From the NCBI GenBank assembly GCA_016287975.1, contig JAEEXV010000061.1:1-19554 (forward strand): a stretch of 19,554 nt of DNA, written 5' to 3'. The position numbers and the translations under genes are program-made. This document shows, in pieces, positions 1-7,382 of the stretch. Within the stretch, counting starts at the first letter, position 1. Each line of letters starts with the position of its first letter. The stretch is from Lentisphaeria bacterium (lineage in GTDB: Bacteria > Verrucomicrobiota > Lentisphaeria > Oligosphaerales > Oligosphaeraceae). Under the pieces are notes generated by a model, which saw only the letters and a program-made list of their open reading frames with translations, did no database searches and had not been told where the DNA came from.

Positions 1-191
1 CCCAGCCAGGCGCGGCCGCCGCCCAGTTGACGCCCGCCGCCAAGGACGCCGTCGCCGCGCTGGAGACGCTGGGCTTCAAGCGCGACGACGCCCAGAGCGC
101 CATCCAGGCCCTCCTCGCCGAGAAGCCCGATCTCTCCAGCGAATCCCTGATCCGCCAGGCCCTCGCCCGCATGAGCGGCCACGCGGTGTAA
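1..191 (+). CDS. ruvA: Holliday junction branch migration protein RuvA, C-terminal part (5' end outside window)
   Basis: The reading frame enters from the left edge (first full codon at base 3) and stops with TAA at 189-191. It gives about 62 residues: an Ala/Gln/Pro-rich linker, then a compact helical domain beginning DAVAALETLGFKRDDAQ and ending SLIRQALARMSG. This matches RuvA domain III, the flexible C-terminal three-helix module that contacts RuvB and controls its ATPase during branch migration. The 'ALxxLGF...A..AI' spacing is typical of that domain. The tetramer-forming and junction-binding domains I and II lie outside the window. The identification is strengthened by ruvB starting 76 bp downstream on the same strand, the common ruvA-ruvB order. 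Confidence 0.9.
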   Translation, partial: QPGAAAAQLTPAAKDAVAALETLGFKRDDAQSAIQALLAEKPDLSSESLIRQALARMSGHAV

Positions 192-195
192 CCTT

Positions 196-267
196 GTCCC
201 TTTGGTCCCTTTGGTCCCTTCTGTCCCTTTGGTCCCTTCTGTCCCTTTGGTCCCTTCTGTCCCTTGA
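196..267 (+). repeat. 9-bp tandem array between ruvA and ruvB
   Basis: Eight head-to-tail 9-mers fill almost the whole ruvA-ruvB gap. The units are GTCCCTTTG (196, 205, 223, 241), GTCCCTTCT (214, 232, 250) and a last variant GTCCCTTGA (259-267). The last unit touches the ruvB ATG at 268. The two main unit types alternate over most of the array, giving an 18-bp higher-order period. The array is pyrimidine-rich on the coding strand and holds no Shine-Dalgarno-like purine run. It is probably a slippage-prone minisatellite. Confidence 0.95.
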
Positions 268-1299
268 ATGCCTACAGAACGCTACATCACATCTGAAATG
301 AACGCCCGCGAGGAGGAGGTGGACAGCACCCTGCGTCCGCAGCAGTTCGCGGATTTTCCGGGGCAGGGCAACGTCAAGGAGCGGCTGCAGATCATGGTGG
401 CGGGGGCGGCGGCGCGCAACGAGCCCCTGAACCACATTCTGCTGTCTGGGCCGCCTGGGCTGGGGAAGACGACGCTGGCGAACATCATCGCGAACGCGTG
501 CGGGCGGAAGTTGAAGGCGACGAGCGGTCCCGTGATCGAGAAGCCGGGGGACCTGGCGGGTCTGCTGTCGAGCCTGGAGGAGGGTGACATCCTCTTCATC
601 GACGAAATCCATCGGCTGCCGCGTCAGGTCGAGGAATATCTCTATTCCGCGATGGAGGATTTCGTGATCGACATCATGGTCGATTCGGGGGTCGCCGCGC
701 GCTCGGTGCGGGTGAACCTCTCGAAGTTCTGCCTGATCGGCGCGACGACGCGCCAGGGCAAGCTCTCGGCGCCGCTCAGGGACCGCTTCACGATGAAGTG
801 CCGCATGGCCTACTACACGCCGCAGGAACTGCAGACGATCCTCACCCGCAGCGCGCAGGTGCTTCAGATTTCGGCCGAGCCAGAGGGTCTCCTGGAAATC
901 GCGCGGCGCGCGCGCGGGACCCCGCGCATCGCGAACAACCTGCTGCGCTGGGTGCGCGACTATGCGACCGTGCGCCACTCCTCCGCGATCACCGCGCCGA
1001 TCGCCGCCGACGCCCTGAAGATGCAGGGCATCGACGACGACGGTCTCGACGAAATGGACAACCGCATCCTGGAGACCCTGATCGTCAAGTTCAAGGAGCG
1101 CCCCGTGGGCCTGAAGTCGCTGGCGGTCGCGGTCGGCGAGGAGGAGGAGACCATCGAGGACGTCTACGAACCCTATCTCATCCAGGAGGGATACATCCTG
1201 CGGACGCCAGGAGGGCGCATCGTCACCGAACGCGCCCTGCGGCGCTTCGGACGCGCCCCCCGCGACTCCAACGAACGCCAGCCGACCCTGGGGTTCTGA
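268..1299 (+). CDS. ruvB: Holliday junction branch migration DNA helicase RuvB
   Basis: RuvB is the AAA+ motor that, as hexameric rings loaded by RuvA, pumps DNA through Holliday junctions during recombination and fork rescue. The 343-residue product has normal family length. It shows Walker A GPPGLGKT (about residues 61-68), Walker B ILFIDEIHRL (108-117), sensor region IGATTR (157-162), the arginine-finger/sensor segment RGTPRIAN (216-223), and the C-terminal winged-helix signature GEEEETIEDVYEPYLIQ with a RTPxGR motif. ATG 268 directly follows a pyrimidine-rich repeat and has no Shine-Dalgarno sequence. An in-frame ATG at 298 (MNAREEE) is an alternative start, and either keeps the whole conserved core. 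The gene follows ruvA and is presumably co-transcribed with it. Confidence 0.97.
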   Translation: MPTERYITSEMNAREEEVDSTLRPQQFADFPGQGNVKERLQIMVAGAAARNEPLNHILLSGPPGLGKTTLANIIANACGRKLKATSGPVIEKPGDLAGLLSSLEEGDILFIDEIHRLPRQVEEYLYSAMEDFVIDIMVDSGVAARSVRVNLSKFCLIGATTRQGKLSAPLRDRFTMKCRMAYYTPQELQTILTRSAQVLQISAEPEGLLEIARRARGTPRIANNLLRWVRDYATVRHSSAITAPIAADALKMQGIDDDGLDEMDNRILETLIVKFKERPVGLKSLAVAVGEEEETIEDVYEPYLIQEGYILRTPGGRIVTERALRRFGRAPRDSNERQPTLGF

Positions 1300-1373
1300 G
1301 CGAGCCCGTGGGCCGAACCCTGGTCGCCCCGAAAATGGTTGCCACGGCGAGGTTGCAGATACTCCTGGCTTTA

Positions 1374-1499
1374 CTGGGACAACTGGGACGTCTGGGACAA
1401 CTGGGACGTCTGGGACGTCTGGGACAACTGGGACATCTGGGACGTCTGGGACAACTGGGACGTCTGGGACATCTGGGACAACTGGGACGTCTGGGACAA
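1374..1499 (+). repeat. 9-bp tandem array downstream of ruvB
   Basis: Fourteen consecutive copies of the 9-mer CTGGGACNN, with NN = AA, GT or AT, begin 75 bp after the ruvB stop. Because the period is three codons, every frame through the array stays open, so it creates spurious Trp-Asp, Leu-Gly or Ser-Gln repeat proteins. On the opposite strand the unit reads as GTCCCAGAC or GTCCCAGTT, sharing the GTCCC core with the array upstream of ruvB but in inverted orientation. No protein function should be assigned here. Confidence 0.95.
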
Positions 1500-1518
1500 A
1501 GTTAGGAGTATTAGCGGG

Positions 1519-1557
1519 GCCGCCGTGGCAACAACTTCGGGGCATGAACATGGCGGC
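1519..1557. other. Possible hairpin in the ruvB-regulator gap
   Basis: GCCGCCGTG at 1519-1527 pairs with CATGGCGGC at 1549-1557 (9 bp with one G-T wobble, 21-nt loop). There is no T tract after it on either strand, so it is not a standard terminator. The rest of the gap between ruvB and the next gene (1300-1778) holds the 9-bp array and, from about 1640 on, a markedly AT-rich stretch. I see no gene in the gap. Confidence 0.35.
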
Positions 1558-1679
1558 GATTGGGAAAACCGCGCCTGCGGAAAATATCGGGGCGTTCCAG
1601 ATTCCATGGCAAGTTCCGTCCCATTCATGGTAAATTAGCATCATAAAAAGAAAAATTGATCCGGAATTCGGAAAAGGCC

Positions 1680-1765
1680 TTGAATGTTACACATATCTAT
1701 TTTTGTATAAATAAATTATTCCAGAAACTTCCATTTTCCATTTGATCATTTGAAAAGAGTGGAAA
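1680..1765 (+). promoter_or_regulatory. AT-rich regulatory region upstream of the FCD regulator
   Basis: After GC-rich sequence the strand becomes strongly AT-rich. Possible elements are TTGAAT (1680-1685) and TATAAAT (1706-1712), but the 20-nt spacing is longer than usual, so the promoter is only tentative. Closer to the gene, TTTCCA (1735-1740) and TGGAAA (1760-1765) form an inverted repeat around a TGATCA palindrome. This could be an operator for autoregulation by the gene at 1779. No strong Shine-Dalgarno sequence precedes ATG 1779. Confidence 0.3.
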
Positions 1766-1778
1766 CGGCATTATTTTA

Positions 1779-2966
1779 ATGGAAAACTCAACCAACTGGC
1801 TTACCAGTTTTTACTGTGATGCGATGGAATCCCCGACGATCCAAGAAAAGATTCGGGACTTTGTGCTGCTGCACCGCGACAAGGCGCTTCTGAGCGAGCG
1901 TGAACTTGCGGAGCGGCTCCAGGTCTCGCGCAGCCAGGTGCGGGACATCCTCCTCGTGCTGGAGGGGGTGGGGGTGCTGCGCCGTCGTCCGAAGCGTGGT
2001 TATTTCTATGTGGACTACAGTGGCGCGGACGTGGCGTTCCTTCGCTACCTGCGCTATCTGGTGGAGCACGAGGCGGCCATGTTGGTGCAGGGGCATGTGG
2101 AGGCGGAATCGCGGGCGGAACTGGAGCGCATCCTGGCGGAGTTGCGCGAGGCGGGGCAGGCCCGCGATGTCGACCGCTATGTGACACTGGACGCGAAGTT
2201 CCATGCCGCGCTGGTCGCCCTGGCCAGGGATCCTCTGCTGACGCATCTCTTCTCCTTTGTCGTGATGGTCGCCTTTCCCAACGACCGCGAGATGCACGAG
2301 CGATTCGCGCAGCACCACGAATACTACATGATGACGCAGGACGCCCACCAGACGCTCTATCGGCTCTTCTGCGACGGCACTCAGGAGGAACTCCATATCG
2401 CACTCAACGCCCATATCGGCCCCACGCTGTCGCGGCTATGGATGGAACGGCGCTTCTGGCGCGTCCCGCTGGACGGGAAGCGGCCGACGCGGGGCAGAGG
2501 GCGTCCCCCCGTCTGGACGCGCCAGCAGTTGGAGGAGACGCATCTGCGCTGCGCGGGCTGGGATCTGTCGACGCCGCAGATGGAGGCGCTCGTCGTGCAG
2601 CTGCAGGGCGTCCATGGATTGAGCGGCGAGGAGGTGAGTTCGCTCTTCAGCGTCTCCCCCAGCACCATCGACCGCATTGTCCACAAATTCCGCTTCCCGC
2701 AGGAGGGCGGCAAACCTGTCGACGCGCCTGGGGGCCGCGGGCGCGGGCGGGTTCTCATTTCAGAGGCGGAGGCCTCCGCCGTGCTGCTGCCCGTGGCGTC
2801 GGATGAGCAGGGCGCGGCCTTTTCGGAATTGCTGCGGGCGCTGGAGGCGCGCCTGTCCCGTCCCGTCCGCCCCAACTACCTCTACAAACTCCTGGAGCGG
2901 CTGGGCTGGCGGCGGGTGGCCTCCGAGACGCGCCAGGGGCGGTGGCTGCCGCCCGCCAGGGGCTGA
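1779..2966 (+). CDS. GntR-family (FCD-type) transcriptional regulator with an extra C-terminal helix-turn-helix region
   Basis: The 395-residue protein has an N-terminal GntR winged helix (about residues 18-78: IQEKIRDFVL, LSERELAERLQVSRSQVRDIL, then a wing with RRRPKRGYFYV). A helical FCD-like effector domain follows (about 83-225) and carries the usual metal-ligand pattern: D138-x3-H142, H190 and H212. FCD regulators normally end near residue 230. This one continues about 165 residues. That extension has a basic stretch (KRPTRGRGRPP, 234-244), a second helix-turn-helix-like segment (LSGEEVSSLFSVSPSTIDRIV, split here as about 281-301), and a C-terminal RPNYLYKLLERLGWRRV segment (364-380) that resembles the winged helix of IS630-type transposases. 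It is followed 51 bp later by a pseudopilin and then a secreted protein, which it may control. Start at 1779; ATG 1824 (MESPTIQEK) is an alternative. Confidence 0.8.
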   Translation: MENSTNWLTSFYCDAMESPTIQEKIRDFVLLHRDKALLSERELAERLQVSRSQVRDILLVLEGVGVLRRRPKRGYFYVDYSGADVAFLRYLRYLVEHEAAMLVQGHVEAESRAELERILAELREAGQARDVDRYVTLDAKFHAALVALARDPLLTHLFSFVVMVAFPNDREMHERFAQHHEYYMMTQDAHQTLYRLFCDGTQEELHIALNAHIGPTLSRLWMERRFWRVPLDGKRPTRGRGRPPVWTRQQLEETHLRCAGWDLSTPQMEALVVQLQGVHGLSGEEVSSLFSVSPSTIDRIVHKFRFPQEGGKPVDAPGGRGRGRVLISEAEASAVLLPVASDEQGAAFSELLRALEARLSRPVRPNYLYKLLERLGWRRVASETRQGRWLPPARG

Positions 2967-3006
2967 ACGACTCTTTCCGTTGATTCCGTGATAGTAATAG
3001 TTCAAA

Positions 3007-3012
3007 AAGGAG
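3007..3012 (+). promoter_or_regulatory. Strong ribosome binding site for the pseudopilin at 3018
   Basis: AAGGAG lies five bases before ATG 3018. It selects this start over the in-frame upstream codon at 2988 and the ATG at 3051, neither of which has such a site. The second pseudopilin has the same arrangement: AAGGAG at 13119-13124, five bases before ATG 13130. Confidence 0.8.
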
Positions 3013-3017
3013 AAGAC

Positions 3018-3827
3018 ATGAAACTGCAATCGACCACGTGCGCCGCAGGCATGCGCAACCAGTTCACCTTGATCGAACTGCTTGTCGTCATCGCGATCAT
3101 CGCCATCCTCGCCTCGATGCTTCTGCCTGCGCTCTCGAAGGCCCGTGAAAAAGCGATCGCCACCAGTTGCATCAGCAACCTCAAGGGCGTCGGCCTCTGG
3201 TATACGATGTATGCCAACGACAACGCCGACTACATCACCTATAATTCCACGGACGAGGTCGGCGGCGGGCCGTGGCCTGCCGTGCTTGCCGTCAACGGCT
3301 ATATTCCGCTCCTGGAGCCGTGCGCCTTGACGACGATGAGCGGCCCGCAGAAGGCGCGGCTGGGCGGGCACGCCTTCCACTGTCCGTTCAGCCGCATCAC
3401 GCCTGCGAACCCCTCCTACGCCGACAACTCTGGCAAGTTCAGCTACGGCAGCTATCCCCGTGGCGGCACGAACGGCTACAAGGTCACCAAACTGGGCAAG
3501 GTGCCGAGCAACATGGCCCTCTACTGGAAGGAAAAGCCCTCCACCTTCATCATCGGCATCGATTCCATCCGCCCGAGCAACGGCAGCCTGATGCCTGGCT
3601 GGCAATACAGCATGGGATATGGCGCGGACGGCAACTACCAGGCGGTGCATCTGCGCCACAACCGCCACGCCAACTGCCTGATGGTCGATGGTCACGCCGA
3701 GGCGCTGAGCAAGAACCAGTTGGTCGGGCGCGAGCCCAACTACGGCCCCTTCGACTACGGCGGCACCAAGATCCCGATGGATCTGCCCAGGGGCGTTGCC
3801 GTCGTCATCGACGGCATGGCGTACTGA
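3018..3827 (+). CDS. Type II secretion/type IV pilin-like protein with H-x9-DG domain
   Basis: The 269-residue protein has a short leader (residues 1-15), then the type IV prepilin class segment [30 protein letters not shown]16 is the predicted first mature residue and E20 the conserved Glu-5. The residue before the cut is Gln rather than the classical Gly, a variation I believe is common in PVC-type H-x9-DG pilins. A globular domain follows, ending with H214-x9-D224-G225. Such proteins are membrane-anchored by the N-terminal helix and face the periplasm or outside. Their exact job is unknown; they occur in large families in Lentisphaerota and Planctomycetota. It sits between an FCD regulator and a secreted 1030-residue protein, which suggests a shared role at the cell surface. 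Confidence 0.88.
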   Translation: MKLQSTTCAAGMRNQFTLIELLVVIAIIAILASMLLPALSKAREKAIATSCISNLKGVGLWYTMYANDNADYITYNSTDEVGGGPWPAVLAVNGYIPLLEPCALTTMSGPQKARLGGHAFHCPFSRITPANPSYADNSGKFSYGSYPRGGTNGYKVTKLGKVPSNMALYWKEKPSTFIIGIDSIRPSNGSLMPGWQYSMGYGADGNYQAVHLRHNRHANCLMVDGHAEALSKNQLVGREPNYGPFDYGGTKIPMDLPRGVAVVIDGMAY

Positions 3828-3870
3828 GCCCGGCCCGTTTTCCTGTCCCCCATCCACGAACCACCGTCCC

Positions 3871-6800
3871 ATGAAACATCTACTCCCATCGCTGCTGGCG
3901 CTTGCGGCCTCCCTGCTATCGGCCGCGCCGATTCTTGTGCAGGACTTCGAGGACACCTCGCTCTTCCGCTGCGGGCCAACCCAGCCGCGGCAGGTCGGCC
4001 TGTCGAAGGAACTCTATGGCAACTGGCTTGGCTTCAACGGCAAGGACTTCCAGATCGTCGAGGGGAGTTCGCCCCGAGGCGGCAGGCAGGTGCTGCAGAT
4101 CTCCCGCGTCACGCCCGCCGTGAACCTCTCGGGATTCCGCACCGCGCAGCTCCATTCCGACCGCGACACCACCCTGCGCCTCACCTTCCGCGTCGGCGCC
4201 ACGGGCAAGTGCATGTTCGGCTTCCAGTTGCGCAATTCATTCCAGAACAAGACCGTCGCGCAGGTGCAACTCCAAAACGACGGGGTCGCCATCTCCGTCG
4301 TCAACGGGCACGGCCATTTCTTTTTCCGTTCCGTCCCCGAGACCTGGTTGACGCTGGTGCTGACCGTCCATCCTGGCCGCGACAAGCTTGACGCGCATCT
4401 CCTGAAGGCGGATGGCACGCGCATCGCCTGCGTGGCGGCGCCGATGCAGAACAACCTCCCCTTCAACCAGATCGTCTTCTACAATGTCCCTGGCGCGACC
4501 GCGCCTGCGCTGATCGACCGAATCGAGATCGGGCAGGGCGACGCCGCCTCCGTGACTGGGCGCGAGAATGTCGCGCTTGCCGTCTCCGACTCCAAGGCCG
4601 TGCTGACGGACGCGCAGGGAAAGCGCGAGATCCCGCGCGTCATCGACGGCGAACTCACCGCCGACAGCAGCCAGGTGGTGGATGGCCTCCCGGCCGCCAT
4701 CCATCTGGAGTTCGCCGCCCCCCGCACTGTCCGCTCCCTGCGCATCCATTCTGGAATCGCCGCCTACAAGGCCTATCCCAGCGGCGACCTCTCGCTGACC
4801 GCGTGCCGCGTCGAAGGGCTCTCCACCGCCTCGGGTGGGTGGCGCGAACTCGTGCACGCCACGGACAGCGCCCCTGCCGCCGCCTCCGCCGACGAAGAGG
4901 ACGCCGCGCGATTCTGGCAATTCGACTTCGCCCCCATCGAGGTGCGCGCGCTGCGCATCACCCTCCTCGACAGCAACGACACGAAGCGCCGCGTCGCGGG
5001 GGCAATTCAAAGAAAGCAGCTGCTCCTGCGCGAGATCGAGGCGTACGCCGACGAGTACGGCAACGCGGCGGCGGGGCTGGGCAGCGTCCTGCAGGCGGAG
5101 TTCCGCCTACAGGTCTATCGTGGGCAGCGGCAGGCGCAGTTGCACGCCATCCTCGCGGACGGGACGCCTCCGCTGGACGTCGAACTCAGTTTCCGCGAGC
5201 GCTGGACGAAGAAGGTGCCCACGGCGCCGTTTCGGACGCGGCTGAAGCCTGGGCGGAATGTCATCCCCATCGACATTGGCGGCTGGGAGAATGGCGAATA
5301 CCGCACGCTCATCCGCGCCGCGGGCGCGGCGGCCTCCGCGAAAGGCGAGATGGCGCGGCTGCTGCGGATCGACCGCATCCCGCCCGCGGTCCCGCCCGCC
5401 GCATTCGGCGACCTCTCGGGAAAGTCGCTGTTTTTCCCCGACGGGTGGTATTTCGAACGGCATTCAGGGCTGGCTTTCGGCCCTGGCAAGCCCGAAGTGC
5501 ACTGCCTGGATCTGCCGCGCAACGCGCCCGACGCCTTTGTCCGCCTCGGCTCCACGATGTATTTCACGGCGGACGGGAAGCTCGTGCTCTCCTACCACGA
5601 ATACAGCTACACCTGGAAGCATCTCGGCACCTACTACGCCGCCTGCACCCCGGGGGAATGGAAGTGGACGCTGCTTCCCGGCAAGCCGTCGGGGATCGTC
5701 CTGCAGAACAACGCCGAAATCGGGCGGCACCAGTGCCAGGCGGCGGCGGTCTCCCTACCTGGGGCCAGCGTCGGCGCCGCAGGCCGCTTCCGCCTCTATG
5801 ACCCGCAGAAGGACGGGGCGGTCAATCTGCGCGACGTCGTCGTCCAGTATGTGGGATACAAGCCGCTCGACTGGGGCGTCGTGAAGCCCAGGCCGCAGTC
5901 CACTTGGCTCATCTGGAAGAAGGGCGGCGAGAATGTCCTGCTGCAGGACCACAGTTTCCTGCAGGACGCCGTCAGCGGCGGCGAATTCGAGAACCCGACC
6001 GACACCAACGACAACCATGCGGGGCAGTGGCTCTCCCCCGATGGGAAGACCCTCTATTTCGCGCGCGGGCATCTTCTGCGGCGCTACGCGCCCTTCATCG
6101 ACCGCTACGACAATCTCTGGATGGTCTCGCGCATCCTCACCATCTTCTCGACCCGGGACGGGCTCCACTGGGACCGCCACTACTTCTCGCTGCCCGACGA
6201 GACCGACCCGCCGAACCTGCAGCACTATGGCGCCTCCATCTACTGGATGCCTCGGGGCAACGGCCTGATGCTGGGGCTGATGATGCCATACGACGCCCAT
6301 CGGCAATTGTACGACATCGAACTGGTCTGGAGCTGGAACGGCGAGGAGTGGAAGCGCTTCCCCGGCCACGGGCGGTGGATCGCCAACAGCACGACCCCTG
6401 ACACGCCAGGCTTCGGCATCATCAACATGCACAACAACATCGTGGAGAAGGACGGCGTCATCTACCATGAGATCGGCTGGATCACCAATGTCCCCCACTT
6501 CGCGGGCGACAATCTCTACGTCGAGGGGAAAGGCGGCCGTCTCACAGGCGAGGATGTTCGGAAACTCAACGAACGCCGCGGCGTCAGCACCGACTGGCCC
6601 TTCTGGAAGCACTATGGCTCCTGGGAGAAGCTAGCCGAGGCATGGAATCGGCTGACCACCACCTGCGGCGTCGCGGTCTACCGCAAGGACGGATACTTCA
6701 TGGTCTCCGCCGGAAACGCCCCAGGCGCCTTCACCACCAGGCCGCTTTCCGCCACTGGAAAGCTCGCCGCGAATCTGCGCGTGCTCCCTGGCGGCAAGGC

Positions 6801-6963
6801 GACCTTCGCCCTGCTCGCCCCGGATGGGCGGACAATCGCCGAGCGCACCCTGGCCTCCTGCGACGATGTCGCGCTGCCGCTCTTCGACCGTCTGCCGGCA
6901 GGGTCCTTCCGCATCCACGCCGAACTCCAGAACGCGCAGCTCTTCTCCCTCCGCTTTGAATAG
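3871..6963 (+). CDS. Large secreted multidomain protein, probably carbohydrate-binding with a beta-propeller-like C-terminal half
   Basis: The 1030-residue product starts with a signal peptide (MKHLLPSLLALAASLLSAAP). Residues about 22-222 look like a LamG/concanavalin-type beta sandwich (alternating strands, 'FEDTSLF', 'IDRIEIGQG'). Residues about 235-395 resemble an F5/8 type C (discoidin) domain (VIDGELTADSSQVVDG, AIHLEFAAPRTVRSLRIHSG, then LRITLLDSND and REIEAY). Residues about 405-502 look Ig-like. Residues about 515-900 have recurrent Trp/Tyr-rich strands and phrases such as WLSPDGKTLYFARG and IFSTRDGLHWDRHYF, as in sialidase-like or GH43-like propellers. I cannot name catalytic residues or a family. 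ATG 3871 is chosen because the signal peptide begins there. It has no Shine-Dalgarno sequence and is preceded directly by GTCCC. The gene lies 43 bp after the pseudopilin, likely in the same transcript. Confidence 0.7.
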   Translation: MKHLLPSLLALAASLLSAAPILVQDFEDTSLFRCGPTQPRQVGLSKELYGNWLGFNGKDFQIVEGSSPRGGRQVLQISRVTPAVNLSGFRTAQLHSDRDTTLRLTFRVGATGKCMFGFQLRNSFQNKTVAQVQLQNDGVAISVVNGHGHFFFRSVPETWLTLVLTVHPGRDKLDAHLLKADGTRIACVAAPMQNNLPFNQIVFYNVPGATAPALIDRIEIGQGDAASVTGRENVALAVSDSKAVLTDAQGKREIPRVIDGELTADSSQVVDGLPAAIHLEFAAPRTVRSLRIHSGIAAYKAYPSGDLSLTACRVEGLSTASGGWRELVHATDSAPAAASADEEDAARFWQFDFAPIEVRALRITLLDSNDTKRRVAGAIQRKQLLLREIEAYADEYGNAAAGLGSVLQAEFRLQVYRGQRQAQLHAILADGTPPLDVELSFRERWTKKVPTAPFRTRLKPGRNVIPIDIGGWENGEYRTLIRAAGAAASAKGEMARLLRIDRIPPAVPPAAFGDLSGKSLFFPDGWYFERHSGLAFGPGKPEVHCLDLPRNAPDAFVRLGSTMYFTADGKLVLSYHEYSYTWKHLGTYYAACTPGEWKWTLLPGKPSGIVLQNNAEIGRHQCQAAAVSLPGASVGAAGRFRLYDPQKDGAVNLRDVVVQYVGYKPLDWGVVKPRPQSTWLIWKKGGENVLLQDHSFLQDAVSGGEFENPTDTNDNHAGQWLSPDGKTLYFARGHLLRRYAPFIDRYDNLWMVSRILTIFSTRDGLHWDRHYFSLPDETDPPNLQHYGASIYWMPRGNGLMLGLMMPYDAHRQLYDIELVWSWNGEEWKRFPGHGRWIANSTTPDTPGFGIINMHNNIVEKDGVIYHEIGWITNVPHFAGDNLYVEGKGGRLTGEDVRKLNERRGVSTDWPFWKHYGSWEKLAEAWNRLTTTCGVAVYRKDGYFMVSAGNAPGAFTTRPLSATGKLAANLRVLPGGKATFALLAPDGRTIAERTLASCDDVALPLFDRLPAGSFRIHAELQNAQLFSLRFE

Positions 6964-7094
6964 CGCGGATTTCGCTGGGGGGGGGCGCCTTCGGCCCAGA
7001 CCGCAACCCGCCTGCGGAGCAGGCACGGATGACGCAGGCTGGCGCGAACGGGGGGGCGGAACGGGAAAAAGCGTCCGAAAATCGCTGGCGCGAC

Positions 7095-7122
7095 TTGACG
7101 AATCTGGAAAACGGATTATCTT
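7095..7122 (+). promoter_or_regulatory. Sigma-70-type promoter of the tRNA-Asn gene
   Basis: TTGACG (7095-7100) and TATCTT (7117-7122) are separated by 16 bp. The predicted start is about 7129, giving a short leader before the tRNA at 7143. The rest of the 6964-7142 gap holds a run of nine G (6977-6985) and a weak GC-rich hairpin, but no gene that I can see. Confidence 0.6.
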
Positions 7123-7142
7123 AACGCACTGTCAAAAACGAT

Positions 7143-7217
7143 GCCGACATAGCTCAGCGGTAGAGCAGCTGGCTGTTAACCAGCGGGTCGCAGGTTCGAG
7201 CCCTGCTGTCGGCGCCA
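7143..7217 (+). tRNA. tRNA-Asn (GTT anticodon), CCA encoded
   Basis: A full cloverleaf can be drawn. The acceptor stem GCCGACA (7143-7149) pairs with TGTCGGC (7207-7213), followed by discriminator G 7214 and an encoded CCA (7215-7217). The D-arm is GCTCAGCGGTAGAGC. The anticodon stem is GCTGG/CCAGC with loop CTGTTAA, placing anticodon GTT at 7175-7177, which reads Asn codons. The T-arm is GCAGG-TTCGAGC-CCTGC. It is a single tRNA gene with its own promoter and terminator, between a plus-strand gene and a converging minus-strand cluster. I see no attachment-site duplication next to its 3' end. Confidence 0.97.
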
Positions 7218-7222
7218 TTTTC

Positions 7223-7259
7223 AAAAGCCCGGAGCCGGTTTTTGGTTTCGGGCTTTTTT
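7223..7259 (+). terminator. Rho-independent terminator after tRNA-Asn
   Basis: AAAAGCCCG (7223-7231) pairs with CGGGCTTTT (7249-7257), and the T run extends to 7259. It begins six bases after the CCA end and ends the tRNA transcript. The A/T symmetry means it could also work for transcription coming from the right. Confidence 0.88.
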
Positions 7260-7272
7260 CGTCTTGCGATTT

Positions 7273-7316
7273 GCCGGAACTTGGGGAGGCGGCATGACGG
7301 GATGCCGCATTCCGGC
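7273..7316. other. Nested 14-bp hairpin between tRNA terminator and minus-strand cluster
   Basis: The outer stem is GCCGGAA (7273-7279) with TTCCGGC (7310-7316). The inner stem is GCGGCAT (7289-7295) with ATGCCGC (7302-7308), closed by a six-base loop. The two stems are joined by nine unpaired bases on one side and one on the other. All 14 pairs are Watson-Crick. It lies 67 bp beyond the stop of the minus-strand gene at 7383. It has no T tract, so it may be a processing or 3'-stabilising structure rather than a classical terminator. A smaller inverted repeat, CAGAAT/ATTCTG (7339-7360), lies between it and that gene. Confidence 0.6.
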
Positions 7317-7382
7317 GTGGAGACATGCGGAAATAATGCAGAATCGTAGATGCAATTCTGGTGCGCCGAAGACCGCGTTTCC

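Noticed and set aside
1339..1638. WD-type repeat protein
   Set aside because: The Trp-Asp pattern comes only from the 9-bp DNA repeat; it is not a WD40 fold and has no supporting start signal.
76..1644. Minus-strand frame across ruvB and both 9-bp arrays
   Set aside because: It begins and ends in repeat-encoded Val-Pro-Asp and Asp-Arg-Arg runs and is antisense to ruvB.
2760..3956. Minus-strand frame opposite the first pseudopilin
   Set aside because: No domain is recognisable; the plus strand has an unmistakable prepilin and H-x9-DG motif with a strong ribosome site.
7143..7217. tRNA-Asn as an integration site of a genomic island
   Set aside because: I found no repeat of the tRNA 3' end in the window and no integrase gene nearby.
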